A stretch of DNA of 64,000 nucleotides from Halobacillus halophilus DSM 2266 (GCF_000284515.1 NC_017668.1:2604001-2668000), one strand, 5' to 3'; positions 1 through 10,972 are shown, counted from the stretch's first letter. The notes: generated by a model from the sequence alone, not told the origin. Numbers and translations are program-made.

Positions 1-661
1 CTTCCACCTTATCGACACTAACAGGACGAAAGGTTCCAAGTCCGACATGAAGGGTGAGATAGGCTATCGTTACACCGGAAGCTTGAAGGTTTTCAAGTAG
101 TTCGTTCGTAAAATGAAGACCGGCAGTAGGTGCTGCTGCAGACCCTTCTTCCTTCGCGTACACAGTCTGGTAACGTTCCCTGTCCGACAGCTGCTCCTTA
201 ATATAAGGGGGAAGCGGCATCTCACCAAGGGATTCCAGCACTTCCATAAAAATCCCTTCATAAGAGAACCTGACTTTTCTTCCTCCATGTTCCTGCATCT
301 CCGTGCATTCAGCTATTAACTGTCCGTCTCCAAACACAATACGAGTACCTGGTTTTACTTTTTTAGCAGGTTTGATAAGTACATCCCACTCGTCTTTCGT
401 ATCTTGATGGAGGAGAAGAACTTCTACTTTTCCTCCCGTGTCTTCTTTTGCACCAAATAGCCTGGCCGGAAGTACGCGTGTATCATTTAAAACGAGGCAG
501 TCGCCTGGCTTTAATAGCCTTTCAATATCTGAAAAATGGTAATGTTCTATTGTTTCAGCACTCCGGTCGCAAACCATGAGGCGTGAAGAAGAACGATCCT
601 GAAGCGGTACCTGAGCAATAAGCTCTTCGGGCAGTTCAAAATCATACTGCTTAATATCCAT
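1..661 (-). CDS. queA: S-adenosylmethionine:tRNA ribosyltransferase-isomerase QueA (3' end outside window)
   Basis: This enzyme transfers and isomerises the ribosyl part of S-adenosylmethionine onto preQ1 in tRNA to give epoxyqueuosine, in the cytoplasm. About 220 N-terminal residues are present. They start [17 protein letters not shown] and include the family motifs [11 protein letters not shown] and [10 protein letters not shown]. The family is about 340 residues long, so roughly 120 C-terminal residues lie beyond base 1. The ATG at 661 has an AGGGG ribosome site a few bases upstream. It follows ruvB and the DUF2905 gene in the same direction, as in B. subtilis, and is probably co-transcribed with them. 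Confidence 0.96.
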   Translation of the reverse strand, partial: MDIKQYDFELPEELIAQVPLQDRSSSRLMVCDRSAETIEHYHFSDIERLLKPGDCLVLNDTRVLPARLFGAKEDTGGKVEVLLLHQDTKDEWDVLIKPAKKVKPGTRIVFGDGQLIAECTEMQEHGGRKVRFSYEGIFMEVLESLGEMPLPPYIKEQLSDRERYQTVYAKEEGSAAAPTAGLHFTNELLENLQASGVTIAYLTLHVGLGTFRPVSVDKVE

Positions 662-680
662 TTAAATCCCCTATTCTTCC

Positions 681-881
681 TTAGCGTATTTTACCAATAA
701 TATAAAATATAAGTGATAGAACAATACTCGCAACAATGGACGTCATAATTGGAAAATAAAAGGTTGTATTCCCTTTTTTAAAAGACAAATCCCCTGGAAG
801 TCTGCCAACAAAACTCCATAAAAGTCCTATCACGATAAACACAATCCCTATAACAATAAATATTTTTCCGAACCCAGTCAA
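681..881 (-). CDS. DUF2905 family small membrane protein (YrzS-like)
   Basis: A 66-residue protein with two hydrophobic segments, at about residues 6-25 and 43-62. The motif [13 protein letters not shown] between them is typical of DUF2905. The family is widespread in Firmicutes between ruvB and queA, and its function is unknown. The start overlaps the ruvB stop by 4 bases, which suggests translational coupling, and queA follows after about 20 bases. Confidence 0.9.
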   Translation of the reverse strand: MTGFGKIFIVIGIVFIVIGLLWSFVGRLPGDLSFKKGNTTFYFPIMTSIVASIVLSLIFYIIGKIR

Positions 882-1879
882 GTTCCGGGCACCTCCCTAT
901 GGAAGTGAGCGTATGCTTTAGGTGTTACGACACGTCCACGCGGAGTTCTTTGTATAAATCCAATTTGAAGAAGAAACGGCTCGTACACATCTTCAATCGT
1001 CTGAGACTCTTCTCCAATTGTAGCCGAAATAGTATCAAGCCCCACTGGTCCCCCTCGAAATCCATCCATAATGCCTTTTAAAAGCTTGTGGTCTATATAA
1101 TCCAGGCCTTCAGCGTCTACTTGAAGCATTTCTAACGCTTCTTGGGTCGTTTCGAGAGAGATCACGGATTCACCTTTGACCTGAGCTATATCACGTACCC
1201 GTTTAAATAAGCGGTTGGCAATCCGCGGTGTTCCCCTCGAACGACGGGCAATTTCCACAGCAGCATTAAAATCAATTTCTACATGAAAAATATCAGCTGT
1301 CCTCTCTACTATTGAGCACAATGCCTCTGTTTCGTAATATTCCAATCTGCTGTGGACTCCGAACCGATCACGAAGCGGCGCCGATAATAATCCTGCCCTT
1401 GTGGTGGCTCCGACCAGAGTAAAGGGAGGGAGATCAAGGCGCATCGATCTCGCACTGGGTCCGCTGCCTACAACAATATCCAGACAAAAATCTTCCATCG
1501 CAGGATAGAGCACCTCTTCTACTGATCTTGGTAATCGATGAATTTCATCTATAAAAAGAACATCCCCAGGCTCTAGTGAAGATAAAATTGCGGCCAGATC
1601 TCCGGCCCTCTCAATGGCAGGTCCAGCCGTTGTCCTGAACTGCACACCCATTTCATTGGCAATAATAGAAGCAAGCGTCGTTTTCCCGAGCCCCGGAGGG
1701 CCGTAGAGAAGTGCGTGGTCCAGAGGTTCCTCTCTCATCTTTGCTGCTTCAATAAAAATATGCAGATTTCGTTTAGTCTGATCCTGACCAATATACTGTT
1801 TGAGCGTTTCTGGTCTCAAACTAAGTTCAATGTCCTGATCTGTCTCCTGCAACTCGCCGGAAATCATTCGATCTTCCAC
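878..1879 (-). CDS. ruvB: Holliday junction branch migration ATPase RuvB
   Basis: Hexameric AAA+ motor that drives Holliday junction branch migration together with RuvA. From the chosen start the protein is 333 residues. Walker A is GPPGLGKT (about 60-67) and Walker B is FIDEIH (about 109-114). Sensor-1 GATTRAG and a C-terminal winged-helix region with GLDTIS are also present. I chose the GTG at 1879, giving [10 protein letters not shown], over an upstream in-frame ATG. It lies behind a GGGGGA ribosome site and matches the B. subtilis N-terminus. RuvA lies just upstream, so this is the usual ruvAB pair. Confidence 0.97.
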   Translation of the reverse strand: MEDRMISGELQETDQDIELSLRPETLKQYIGQDQTKRNLHIFIEAAKMREEPLDHALLYGPPGLGKTTLASIIANEMGVQFRTTAGPAIERAGDLAAILSSLEPGDVLFIDEIHRLPRSVEEVLYPAMEDFCLDIVVGSGPSARSMRLDLPPFTLVGATTRAGLLSAPLRDRFGVHSRLEYYETEALCSIVERTADIFHVEIDFNAAVEIARRSRGTPRIANRLFKRVRDIAQVKGESVISLETTQEALEMLQVDAEGLDYIDHKLLKGIMDGFRGGPVGLDTISATIGEESQTIEDVYEPFLLQIGFIQRTPRGRVVTPKAYAHFHREVPGT

Positions 1880-1897
1880 ATTAGTTCCCCCTTTCAA

Positions 1898-2515
1898 TTA
1901 TGACTTCATCAGTATCTGTAACCCTTGTCTGACATAATCATCAACACTGCCTTCGTTGGTTTTTTGAAGTTCTGTTCGTGCCAATTTAATTTCTTTTTCT
2001 GTATAACCCAAAGCCTTTAATGCTTCAAGTGCATCTTCTATACGCTCTCTTTTCTCTTTTGAAGTCAGTTCCTCTTGATAGAAAATTGTATCTTCATTCT
2101 GCTCATCAGGGAGCCATACAATCAATTTGCCTTTTAAGTCCAATATCATCTGCCTGGCGGTCTTCTTTCCGACACCAGGGAATTTAGTTAAGTACTTATC
2201 GTCTTCCTGTTCAATAGCTGAAACAAATTCGGGGACACTAACCGTACCAAGTATAGCTAAAGCACCCTTTGGACCGATCCCTGAAACATTTAAAAGCTGG
2301 GCGAACAGCTGTTTATCTTCTTTTTTTCTGAAGCCAAATAATATTTGTTGATCTTCTCGTATATAGTGGTATGTATGAATTTTTATCTCGCGGTTCAAAT
2401 AATCTTGAAAGTTGTAAGGGGTAGCACATAGAATCTCATAACCGATACCACCTGTTTCAAGAGTTATAGACGCATCTTCAATTAAGCTTAATTGTCCTTT
2501 TACATAAGTAATCAT
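1898..2515 (-). CDS. ruvA: Holliday junction DNA-binding protein RuvA
   Basis: RuvA binds four-way junctions as a tetramer and loads RuvB. The 205 residues show an N-terminal OB-like domain starting MITYVKGQL. Two helix-hairpin-helix motifs follow, in NVSGIGPKGALAIL and FPGVGKKTARQM, and then an acidic linker. The C-terminal domain that contacts RuvB begins around EALKALGYTEKEI. Length and order are normal for the family. The gene is first of the ruvA-ruvB-DUF2905-queA run. Confidence 0.97.
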   Translation of the reverse strand: MITYVKGQLSLIEDASITLETGGIGYEILCATPYNFQDYLNREIKIHTYHYIREDQQILFGFRKKEDKQLFAQLLNVSGIGPKGALAILGTVSVPEFVSAIEQEDDKYLTKFPGVGKKTARQMILDLKGKLIVWLPDEQNEDTIFYQEELTSKEKRERIEDALEALKALGYTEKEIKLARTELQKTNEGSVDDYVRQGLQILMKS

Positions 2516-2680
2516 AGTTGGAATTCCTCTCTAACCTGTATTGCTTAGCACTCTCTATTGTAACACACAAGCACATGTTCGCCCATGACAGAACCGCAAG
2601 AAGAATGTAGATTCCTGCCGTGTTCAGCAGCTTTAATGACTTGTTTCACAAATAATCTCGGCTACCAGCTCACAAAATAA

Positions 2681-2713
2681 AACAGCCGTCTATGACTATT
2701 CATAGCGGCTGTT
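2681..2713 (-). terminator. Terminator of bofC, overlapping its stop codon
   Basis: The arms at 2681-2688 and 2706-2713 (AACAGCCG / CGGCTGTT) pair perfectly, with an extra inner stem CTATG/CATAG. On the minus strand the hairpin is followed by TTTTATTTTG. The bofC stop codon (2700-2702) lies inside the hairpin. Confidence 0.8.
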
Positions 2714-3269
2714 CTTCTCCAGCATACTGCTTAACGACTTGCTCGAAATGAGAGGCATCTTTGATTTTAATGCCATCTTTCAATTCTGACTTCCTCTTCG
2801 ATTCTAATGGTTCTATAGGGATAGGTTTAAAGGATTCTATAACCTTCCCCTGGGAAGGAGTCCCCTCAAATACGGCCAATTCTCCATCTTCCGTAAGTCC
2901 GAAATACCCCTGCTGCTTAGTCAGTGGTGAGATATCTTCTACTTGTCTTTTGAAAACGATCTGATCCAGCTCCTGTGATTCTATGGACCATCCTTCATAA
3001 GTCGACCAGAAATCCACCATAGACCATATTGTTTCTTCCTTATGAATGGTCTCCGTTACACCATCGAGATAATGCTGTTTCAATACTACCTTTATCGTTA
3101 AAGGTTCCGGATTCACTAGAGTTTCCACAGAATTTTCTTCTGTTTTATTAATCACCGTTCTATGATAAGATAAATCCTCTGCTCTAAGAGAGACTTCTTC
3201 TTCCGCACCAAACCATTGCCATCCTGCAAAAATTAAACTGGCCGGTATAATCCATAACCATCGATTCAT
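2700..3269 (-). CDS. bofC: BofC, regulator of sigma-K checkpoint signalling
   Basis: BofC is a forespore-secreted protein that restrains the SpoIVB protease and so controls SpoIVFB-dependent pro-sigma-K processing. The 189-residue product starts with a hydrophobic segment (WLWIIPASLIFAGWQWF, about 4-20), a signal or anchor. The conserved BofC region follows, including KQHYLDG, DFWSTYEGW and DISPLTKQQGYFGL. It is slightly longer than the roughly 170-residue B. subtilis protein because of a longer charged tail. Its targets in the same pathway, SpoIVFA and SpoIVFB, are encoded about 11 kb away. Confidence 0.93.
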   Translation of the reverse strand: MNRWLWIIPASLIFAGWQWFGAEEEVSLRAEDLSYHRTVINKTEENSVETLVNPEPLTIKVVLKQHYLDGVTETIHKEETIWSMVDFWSTYEGWSIESQELDQIVFKRQVEDISPLTKQQGYFGLTEDGELAVFEGTPSQGKVIESFKPIPIEPLESKRKSELKDGIKIKDASHFEQVVKQYAGEEQPL

Positions 3270-3291
3270 CGCAGGTTCCCCCTAACTAAAA

Positions 3292-3332
3292 AATAACTTC
3301 TGCCCCTAGTATGTCCAGGAACAGAAGTTATT
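3292..3332 (-). terminator. Terminator downstream of the YebC-family gene
   Basis: The inverted repeat AATAACTTCTG (3292-3302) and CAGAAGTTATT (3322-3332) is followed on the minus strand by TTTTTTAG. It separates this gene from bofC. Confidence 0.8.
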
Positions 3333-3350
3333 ATGATAGAAAGACAGCGA

Positions 3351-4103
3351 TTAAGATAATTTCTCTAAGATGGCTTCATCTGCGTCTAAGTTATGATATA
3401 CCTCTTGCACATCATCATTATCCTCAAGCATATCAATTAATTTAAGCATCTTTTCTACGCCCTCTTCATCCAGAGGCGTGTATGTTTCTGGAATCATCGT
3501 AACTTCACTCGTCACAAATGAATACCCGCTTTTTTCAAGCGCAGCCTTAACATCAGAAAAGGATTCAGGTTCAGCATAAATTTCGAATTGATCCTCTGTT
3601 GTTTCCATTTCTTCCGCTCCGGCTTCGATTGCCTCAAGCATCAACTCTTCTTCGTCCGCCTCTGTTTCACCGCGATCCACCACTAAGTAGCCTTTGCGGT
3701 CAAACATAAAGGAGACGCAGCCATTTTCACCCAGATTTCCATCGTTTTTATTAAAGGCATGTCGCACGTCTGCTGCGGTTCGGTTTTTATTATCTGTTAA
3801 CACCTTAACCATAACGGCTACTCCGCCAGGACCATATCCTTCATACGTGTACTCTTCGTAGTTTACTCCTTCAAGATCACCTGTTGCTTTCTTAATCGCA
3901 CGATCGATATTTTCATTTGGCATATTATTTGATTTAGCTTTATCTACAGCTAAGCGGAGATTGGGATTCATCTCTGGATCCCCGCCGCCTTGCCGGGCAG
4001 CCATGAATATCTCTCTTGCCAGCTTCATAAAAAGCTTACCCCGTTTGGCGTCTTGAGCACCTTTTCGGCGTTTTATATTACTCCATTTTGAATGACCAGC
4101 CAT
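3351..4103 (-). CDS. YebC/PmpR-family (TACO1-like) protein
   Basis: A 250-residue member of the YebC family, called YrbC in B. subtilis. It starts with the signature [18 protein letters not shown]. Members have been described as DNA-binding regulators and, more recently, as translation factors acting on proline-rich stretches, so the exact role here is open. The tail is very acidic. The ATG at 4103 has GAGAGGAG just upstream and gives the conserved MAGHSKW start. The upstream in-frame ATG is less likely. It is monocistronic, with its own terminator. Confidence 0.95.
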   Translation of the reverse strand: MAGHSKWSNIKRRKGAQDAKRGKLFMKLAREIFMAARQGGGDPEMNPNLRLAVDKAKSNNMPNENIDRAIKKATGDLEGVNYEEYTYEGYGPGGVAVMVKVLTDNKNRTAADVRHAFNKNDGNLGENGCVSFMFDRKGYLVVDRGETEADEEELMLEAIEAGAEEMETTEDQFEIYAEPESFSDVKAALEKSGYSFVTSEVTMIPETYTPLDEEGVEKMLKLIDMLEDNDDVQEVYHNLDADEAILEKLS

Positions 4104-4176
4104 GGACATTCTCCTCTCCAAAGCAAATCTTTTCCTTTATCAATATACCACAATTTCCCGGTGAGAATAAAGCAAC

Positions 4177-4740
4177 TTACTTACCGGTCTGGTTTTGCTG
4201 AAAGAAATCTCTGATCTGACTTTTTAGTTGAGCTGGAGCCTGGGAAGCTTTTAACCTGGCGTTCAAATCCTTCATGTGATCCCAATTATTATTATTGGTA
4301 TAGATGATGATTGGTTTATCTGTGATTTCTTTGACTTTTGCCTCAACCTTCTTAGGAATGGACTGATCCCTGCGGTCATATGGATTAATCATTACCGCGA
4401 GATACACTTTCTTGTCATCCGTAAACGCCTGAGTCATCGTGACTTCTTCTAGTTCATTGACCTTCTCCATAATCACCATTGATTCTTCGTTGTTAAACGC
4501 ATTATCATGCCCTCTGTTGGTCTCTTTAAATTTGGAGTTACGGAATTCTTCTTCTGCTGTACGTTTGAACCAGCTGTCTTCTCCAGTAGGAATCTGGCCT
4601 CTTCGTTTAATGCCAGGGTCCCCTCCGTAGGTGATGGGTTCATAGTAAGTGGTATCGTCTCCAGCCTTTTCTTCAGGCTGCGTACCACACCCAGCTGTTA
4701 GTAAAACCGTAAACATTAGAACCATAAAGTATTTCCACAT
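4177..4740 (-). CDS. YhcN/YlaJ-family sporulation lipoprotein
   Basis: A 187-residue predicted lipoprotein with a short hydrophobic signal and lipobox LLTAGC (cysteine near residue 18). A YhcN/YlaJ-type domain follows (INPYDRRDQSIPKKVEAKVK and neighbours). Family members are spore inner-membrane or coat lipoproteins linked to germination, and the substrate is unknown. The start is the ATG at 4740. The longer in-frame start at 4764 falls inside the nadE terminator and has no ribosome site. The AAAAGGAG ribosome site of the chosen start forms part of one arm of that terminator. Confidence 0.85.
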   Translation of the reverse strand: MWKYFMVLMFTVLLTAGCGTQPEEKAGDDTTYYEPITYGGDPGIKRRGQIPTGEDSWFKRTAEEEFRNSKFKETNRGHDNAFNNEESMVIMEKVNELEEVTMTQAFTDDKKVYLAVMINPYDRRDQSIPKKVEAKVKEITDKPIIIYTNNNNWDHMKDLNARLKASQAPAQLKSQIRDFFQQNQTGK

Positions 4741-4742
4741 AA

Positions 4743-4788
4743 AAAAACATTCTCCTTTTACCATTACTATGGTTTAAGGAGAATGTTT
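4743..4788 (-). terminator. nadE terminator that contains the next gene's ribosome site
   Basis: The 14-bp arms at 4743-4756 and 4775-4788 are perfectly complementary and are followed on the minus strand by TTTTTTT. The downstream arm carries AAAAGGAG (4751-4758), which is the ribosome site for the lipoprotein starting at 4740. Confidence 0.88.
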
Positions 4789-4813
4789 TAAACAGTTAAT
4801 TTTACCCAACCCT

Positions 4814-5575
4814 TTATTGCGGCGGTGAAGGCGGAAGAGTCCGTTTGTGAACCGATTTTTTATGCATGGCCTCTATAATCTTTCTATCTTTTTCAGGAAT
4901 TTCTTCCCCGCGTAGGAAGGCATCAATTTTATTATAACTTGTTCCCATTTCATTCTCGTCCGTCTGACCTTCCCAAAGCCCTGCACTTGGTTGTTTATTA
5001 ATAATATCATCAGGAACATTTAAATAAGCAGCCATCTCGCGCACTTCACCTTTAGGCAGGTGAACTAATGGTACGAGATCAACTCCTCCATCCCCGTATT
5101 TAGTAAAATATCCGGTGTACCATTCAGCAGCATTATCTGTACCTACTACTAAATATTTATGGTTCGCCGCGATGGTATATAGTGTGCTCATACGCAGCCT
5201 TGCACGTAAATTTGCATCTGCCAGTTTCTCCTGATCTTCGTCAAAAGTTCCATCTGCTTCCAGTTGGTTTTTGATTGTTTGAAACATAACATCATGAGTT
5301 TCAGTCAAATCTACTTTTATAGAGGATAAGCCACATGCGTTCGTCACTAATTCAGCGTGTTTTTGGTCGCTCCCCTGACTTTTACAAGGCATAATAACTC
5401 CAAGCGATTGATTCGGGAAAGCGCGCTTGATTAAGTTTGCGACTACCGCAGAGTCAATTCCCCCACTCACTCCTACAAGTAAGCCTTCTACATTTGCCTG
5501 TTCCACTTGTTCTCGTAACCATGTAACTAATTCATTAACTTTATGTTCCACCGGATTGTTCATCCTCTCACACAT
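4814..5575 (-). CDS. nadE: Ammonia-dependent NAD+ synthetase
   Basis: Catalyses the last step of NAD synthesis, ATP- and ammonia-dependent amidation of deamido-NAD. The PP-loop SGGIDS is at about residues 37-42. Later motifs are VVGTDNAAEWYTGYFTKYGDGG and QPSAGLWEGQTDE. It lacks a glutaminase domain, so it is the short NH3-type enzyme of about 250 residues. The start is uncertain. The ATG at 5575 has no clear ribosome site, while the ATG at 5563 is directly behind AGAGG. The gene is not at this place in B. subtilis, so it is a local insertion or rearrangement. Confidence 0.93.
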   Translation of the reverse strand: MCERMNNPVEHKVNELVTWLREQVEQANVEGLLVGVSGGIDSAVVANLIKRAFPNQSLGVIMPCKSQGSDQKHAELVTNACGLSSIKVDLTETHDVMFQTIKNQLEADGTFDEDQEKLADANLRARLRMSTLYTIAANHKYLVVGTDNAAEWYTGYFTKYGDGGVDLVPLVHLPKGEVREMAAYLNVPDDIINKQPSAGLWEGQTDENEMGTSYNKIDAFLRGEEIPEKDRKIIEAMHKKSVHKRTLPPSPPQ

Positions 5576-5583
5576 ATGATACT

Positions 5584-6546
5584 TTATCTTAGCATATGTT
5601 CAGCATATCGGACAAACTTCTTCCGGCTCTCCCATGCTTTTTCTAATTTTTTTATATGCTTGGAAAGAGATACTTCACCCCTGAGACATCGCCTATAACC
5701 GTACAGCCATTCACGGAGAATATCAGCAGGAACCAATACTCCTTTTAACCAAATCTCAGGGTCAGGAGTGTGCTTGAAATACTGAAGAAGCAAAGCTCGC
5801 TGATTCTCCAGATAAGGAAGAAACCTCTGCCCCAATTGAATATGGTCATATAGGTGAGGCCCGGTGTGCAACAAATCAAAGTCAATTAATTTAATTTCAT
5901 TTTTATTATTAATTATAAAGTTATGATGAGCGACATCGCCGTGCAGCCATTCGTTATTTTCCCATGCCTTTTCTTCTACTTCTCCCCACGGATGATTCGA
6001 AAAGCGTTCAAGTTGGATGATCATGTTTAAACGAAGCTCTTGATAGACACTTCTTTTTCTGTACTCTGAAAAGATATCCTGAGTTTCCTCAAATTGCTCC
6101 AAACGTCTTTCCCATTTAATATAGAGGGGATCTCGAGGGATAGCTAAAGTAGCGATCCCTTTGGTAGTGCGATGAAATTGATGCAGCACTTGCACAGCCT
6201 TTTCTCTGTCATAATGGTTGTCAAAATCTGCATGTTTACCTTGAACCCATTCAAAAAGGCCCCACGCGCACCCAAGCTTACTTTTTGTGTAGATATTATC
6301 TTGAAAAGGCAGAGGACGAGCAGCTGCTATTGAGGCATAGTTCCAATCCTGAAAGAAGCTGATCTGCTGTTCTAACGTTTGCGCTCTCCTGTATCCTTTT
6401 AATATCATAGGCTGACCATTATAGAGAACTTTATAAACTTTAGGCTTAATTACCTTCTCTAATCTAATTGGTAATTTCTCTTCTTGCAAGAGCCATTGAA
6501 AAAGGCGATCCGTATATGAATCGCCTTCTTTATGCTCAACTTTCAT
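5584..6546 (-). CDS. CotS/YsxE/YutH-like kinase-fold spore coat protein
   Basis: A 320-residue protein with an aminoglycoside-phosphotransferase fold. It has an ATP-binding lysine in PMILKGY (about residue 50), a Brenner-type loop HGDVAHHNF (202-210) and a metal-binding IDFD (221-224). The catalytic residues are therefore intact. In Bacillus, proteins of this type (CotS, YsxE, YutH) are mostly spore coat or morphogenesis factors. Its start overlaps the end of safA by 11 bases, so it is almost certainly co-expressed with that coat organiser. B. subtilis carries ysxE next to spoVID instead. That partner is missing here, so this may be the functional counterpart. Confidence 0.8.
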   Translation of the reverse strand: MKVEHKEGDSYTDRLFQWLLQEEKLPIRLEKVIKPKVYKVLYNGQPMILKGYRRAQTLEQQISFFQDWNYASIAAARPLPFQDNIYTKSKLGCAWGLFEWVQGKHADFDNHYDREKAVQVLHQFHRTTKGIATLAIPRDPLYIKWERRLEQFEETQDIFSEYRKRSVYQELRLNMIIQLERFSNHPWGEVEEKAWENNEWLHGDVAHHNFIINNKNEIKLIDFDLLHTGPHLYDHIQLGQRFLPYLENQRALLLQYFKHTPDPEIWLKGVLVPADILREWLYGYRRCLRGEVSLSKHIKKLEKAWESRKKFVRYAEHMLR

Positions 6547-7636
6547 CTACATCATCGTCCCGCCAAGGACCCTGATAAGGCCCCATTGGCCCTGCCTGCG
6601 GGTAACCACTCCCCATCGATTGTGGCATGCTGTACGGACCCATTCCATATGGGCCTCCGCCCTGATGCGGGCCCCAACCGCCCATTGGGTATTGCATAGG
6701 GCCATAGGCTTGAGGATACCCATGTTGCGGGTAGCCATGATGGTGATAACCCGGATACATAGGCTGACCTCCATATCCCATTGCCGGAGACCAGTCCTGA
6801 GGCCCCCCAGCACCATCCACGCCGCATCCGCAGTCCCCTCCTGCTTGAGCTCCTTGGACCATAGGTGAGGAACTTTCCTCATATTCTTCTCCCATATAGC
6901 CTTGCTGGTGAGGGTACATAGGCATGTTATGCTGAGATGGCATCTGCATAGGCATATAAGCTGGCATCATTACAGGATGAGGCGGACAGCAATAAAAGTC
7001 AGTATGCACCAGTTGCGGCTGCATTGGCTGCTGCATTGGCTGCTGCATTGGCTGCTGCATTGGCTGCTGCATTGGCTGCTGCATCGGCTGTTGCATCGGT
7101 TGCTGCATCGGCTGCTGCATCGGCTGGAAGTAAGGCTGCTGAACAGGCTCCTTATACTGTGATTTCCCCTCCTCCTTTGGCGACTCCTCTGAAGGCATTT
7201 CTTCTTCTTTAGGAGCTTGCGGCATTGGCATTTGAGGTAAGTGAAAAGTCGTGTAATAATTTTGCATTTGCTGGTCAATACTTGGCATTTGAATCGGCAT
7301 ATTCATTTGAATAGGCTGTACAGGCATCATCGGTTTATCCATAACACCTTTTTTGACAGGCTTTTTCTCGTCCTCTTTGATGACAGGAATCGGTTTAGGT
7401 GATGTGTCTTTATAAGGTGGCATGGAAGGCATTTCTTTCTTCGGCATCATCTGCTTAGGAGCTTCTTTCTTGACTTGCTTCGTGCCCTGTGGAACCTTAA
7501 TCTTCATACCCGGCATGATCATATCAGGATTAGAAAGCTGGGTATTAACTGATTTCAATTCTTCAAAATCTACCCCATACTTTTTGGCAATCTTCCAGAG
7601 TGTATCCCCTTTTTGCACAATGTGAATTCTCACCAT
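6536..7636 (-). CDS. safA: SafA-like spore coat/cortex assembly protein
   Basis: Morphogenetic protein that binds the cortex-coat interface and recruits inner coat proteins through SpoVID. An N-terminal LysM domain (about 3-50, HIVQKGDTLWKIAKKYGVD) binds peptidoglycan. A proline- and lysine-rich linker follows, then eight MQQP repeats at about residues 170-202. The tail is rich in Met, Gly, Tyr, Pro and Gln, typical of coat proteins. The length (366) is close to B. subtilis SafA (387). The start codon follows GGAAGGGAG. Identity rests on the LysM, the composition and the position between nadE/kinase and pheA. Confidence 0.87.
   Translation of the reverse strand: MVRIHIVQKGDTLWKIAKKYGVDFEELKSVNTQLSNPDMIMPGMKIKVPQGTKQVKKEAPKQMMPKKEMPSMPPYKDTSPKPIPVIKEDEKKPVKKGVMDKPMMPVQPIQMNMPIQMPSIDQQMQNYYTTFHLPQMPMPQAPKEEEMPSEESPKEEGKSQYKEPVQQPYFQPMQQPMQQPMQQPMQQPMQQPMQQPMQQPMQQPMQPQLVHTDFYCCPPHPVMMPAYMPMQMPSQHNMPMYPHQQGYMGEEYEESSSPMVQGAQAGGDCGCGVDGAGGPQDWSPAMGYGGQPMYPGYHHHGYPQHGYPQAYGPMQYPMGGWGPHQGGGPYGMGPYSMPQSMGSGYPQAGPMGPYQGPWRDDDVDES
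7021..7128 (-). repeat. 12-bp tandem repeat inside safA
   Basis: Nine head-to-tail 12-bp units encode the MQQP repeat. The first five on the plus strand (7021-7080) are identical and the last four differ by one or two bases. The identical block suggests recent slippage. Confidence 0.95.
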
Positions 7637-7757
7637 TGCAACTCCCTTCCTGTGAATCTAAAAACTAAAAAGGCAATAATAGCTTCATAACACTCTATGC
7701 AGTTCAAGCCAAAAGATTGATGAAAAAGCCTATATTTCTTTTGAATAATAAAAAGAA

Positions 7758-7796
7758 CCTCGCCAAAACCTTGATATAAACAAGGTTTCGACGAGG
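7758..7796 (-). terminator. Terminator after pheA
   Basis: A long stem of CCTCG plus AAACCTTG-type arms (7758-7773 with 7781-7796) is followed on the minus strand by TTCTTTTTATTATT. It ends the pheB-pheA transcript before safA. Confidence 0.85.
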
Positions 7797-7802
7797 CATA
7801 AA

Positions 7803-8678
7803 TTAAGCTCTCCGAATAGGAGAAGGAATATCTAATTGGTAACTTGGATAAGTTCCGAGAATTTTTAACTGACACCCTAAAGCTTCTAGTTCAGCCTGCA
7901 CTCCAGGAAAGAGAATCTGGTCGTACGGCTGATCAACGTCTATTAAGAAAAAGTAGTTGCCAAGCCCGGTTTTCATTGGTCTTGATTCAATTTTAGATAA
8001 GTTCATCTTTCTCCACGCGAAGGCTGCAAGGACCTGGTGAAGAGCCCCCACATAGTCTTTAGGCAGCGTTACCATTACTGTGGTCTTCTGCTTTGTTACG
8101 AATTGGTCTTTTACCTTTAGTGTCATCGGATTCTTTTGGACGACTGCGAAACGCGTATGGTTATTATCGTAGTCATGAATGTTCTCAGCAAGAATCTTTA
8201 ACCCATTTTCTTCTGCAGCCAGATGATTTCCAATGGCTGCTGCTCCAGTCCCTGTATCCGCTACAATTTCAGCAGCCCTTCCAGTGGAAGCTGTATATTC
8301 TAGATCTGCCTGCGGATAATTCTTGTGCAAATACTGATGACACTGAGCAATCGCATGACTATGAGAGTAAATTTTCTTAAGGTCATGGTCATGATGATCC
8401 GGATGCACAAGCAAATGCTGTTTGATCGGTACTGTCAATTCAGCAATAATGGACTGATTCACCTGATGAACCAAATAATCTATGGTCAAGTGGACAGAGC
8501 CCTCTATAGCGTTTTCAAGGGGAACGACTCCCGTATCTACCTCGCCGTTTTCCACTGCATCCAGGCAGGCTGGTATGCTTTCATATCCAATATAAGTACC
8601 ACCATCGAACAAGCCATCGACAGCCATTTTTGTAAATGTTCCTTTAGGTCCTAAATACCCAATCCGTTGTTCGGCCAT
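7803..8678 (-). CDS. pheA: Prephenate dehydratase
   Basis: Converts prephenate to phenylpyruvate in phenylalanine biosynthesis. The 291 residues comprise a catalytic domain starting RIGYLGPKGTFT, with the catalytic TRF motif at 175-177. A C-terminal ACT domain follows with the ESRP allosteric motif (231-234), so feedback inhibition by phenylalanine is expected. It lies just downstream of the ACT protein gene pheB, as in B. subtilis, and has its own terminator. Confidence 0.97.
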   Translation of the reverse strand: MAEQRIGYLGPKGTFTKMAVDGLFDGGTYIGYESIPACLDAVENGEVDTGVVPLENAIEGSVHLTIDYLVHQVNQSIIAELTVPIKQHLLVHPDHHDHDLKKIYSHSHAIAQCHQYLHKNYPQADLEYTASTGRAAEIVADTGTGAAAIGNHLAAEENGLKILAENIHDYDNNHTRFAVVQKNPMTLKVKDQFVTKQKTTVMVTLPKDYVGALHQVLAAFAWRKMNLSKIESRPMKTGLGNYFFLIDVDQPYDQILFPGVQAELEALGCQLKILGTYPSYQLDIPSPIRRA

Positions 8679-8692
8679 ATCTTCCCCTCCAA

Positions 8693-9142
8693 TTAAGCTC
8701 CCGTACTTAGAATTTCTACTCGATCCACAAAGTCGAGTTTATGAAGCTGCTGCAGCATCCGTTCTATCGTACCAACCATTCCAGTCGTGTTCAGCGACAA
8801 GGTAACATTCGCTTTTCCCTGTAATGGAATCGTCTGGTGAATGGTAAGAATATTGCACCCGGACTGTGCCACCGTACGCAATAAATTGGATAACGTACCC
8901 GCCCGGTCTTCTAAATGAAAGAAGAGAGTAATCATCTGCTCTTTTACCATTGCCTGAAAAGGAAATACTGCATCTCTATATTTATAAAAGGCACTCCTGG
9001 ACAGTCCTACATGCTGAACAGCTTCAAATATAGATTCAGCTTTACCACGTTCTAACAACGCTTTAGCCTCTATGGTTTTTTTCATGGCTTCAGGGAGAAT
9101 GTCGCTACGGACTAAATAAAATTTTTCGTTATAATCCGTCAT
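8693..9142 (-). CDS. pheB: ACT domain protein PheB
   Basis: A 149-residue protein. A short N-terminal helix-turn-helix-like region ([12 protein letters not shown]) is followed by an ACT domain ([19 protein letters not shown]). The family, often annotated as a chorismate mutase-like or regulatory ACT protein, sits between obg and pheA in Bacillus; its biochemical role is not settled. The ATG at 9142 ([11 protein letters not shown]) is preferred over the in-frame codon at 9160, which would overlap obg. The obg stop is adjacent, so these genes probably share a transcript. Confidence 0.92.
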   Translation of the reverse strand: MTDYNEKFYLVRSDILPEAMKKTIEAKALLERGKAESIFEAVQHVGLSRSAFYKYRDAVFPFQAMVKEQMITLFFHLEDRAGTLSNLLRTVAQSGCNILTIHQTIPLQGKANVTLSLNTTGMVGTIERMLQQLHKLDFVDRVEILSTGA

Positions 9143-9159
9143 CCAATCCTCTCCCCTCA

Positions 9160-10972
<1,813 letters not shown>

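Noticed and set aside
6547-6882. Open frames of 80-110 codons on both strands within safA
   Set aside because: Shadows created by the repetitive, GC-richer 3' part of safA; no ribosome sites.
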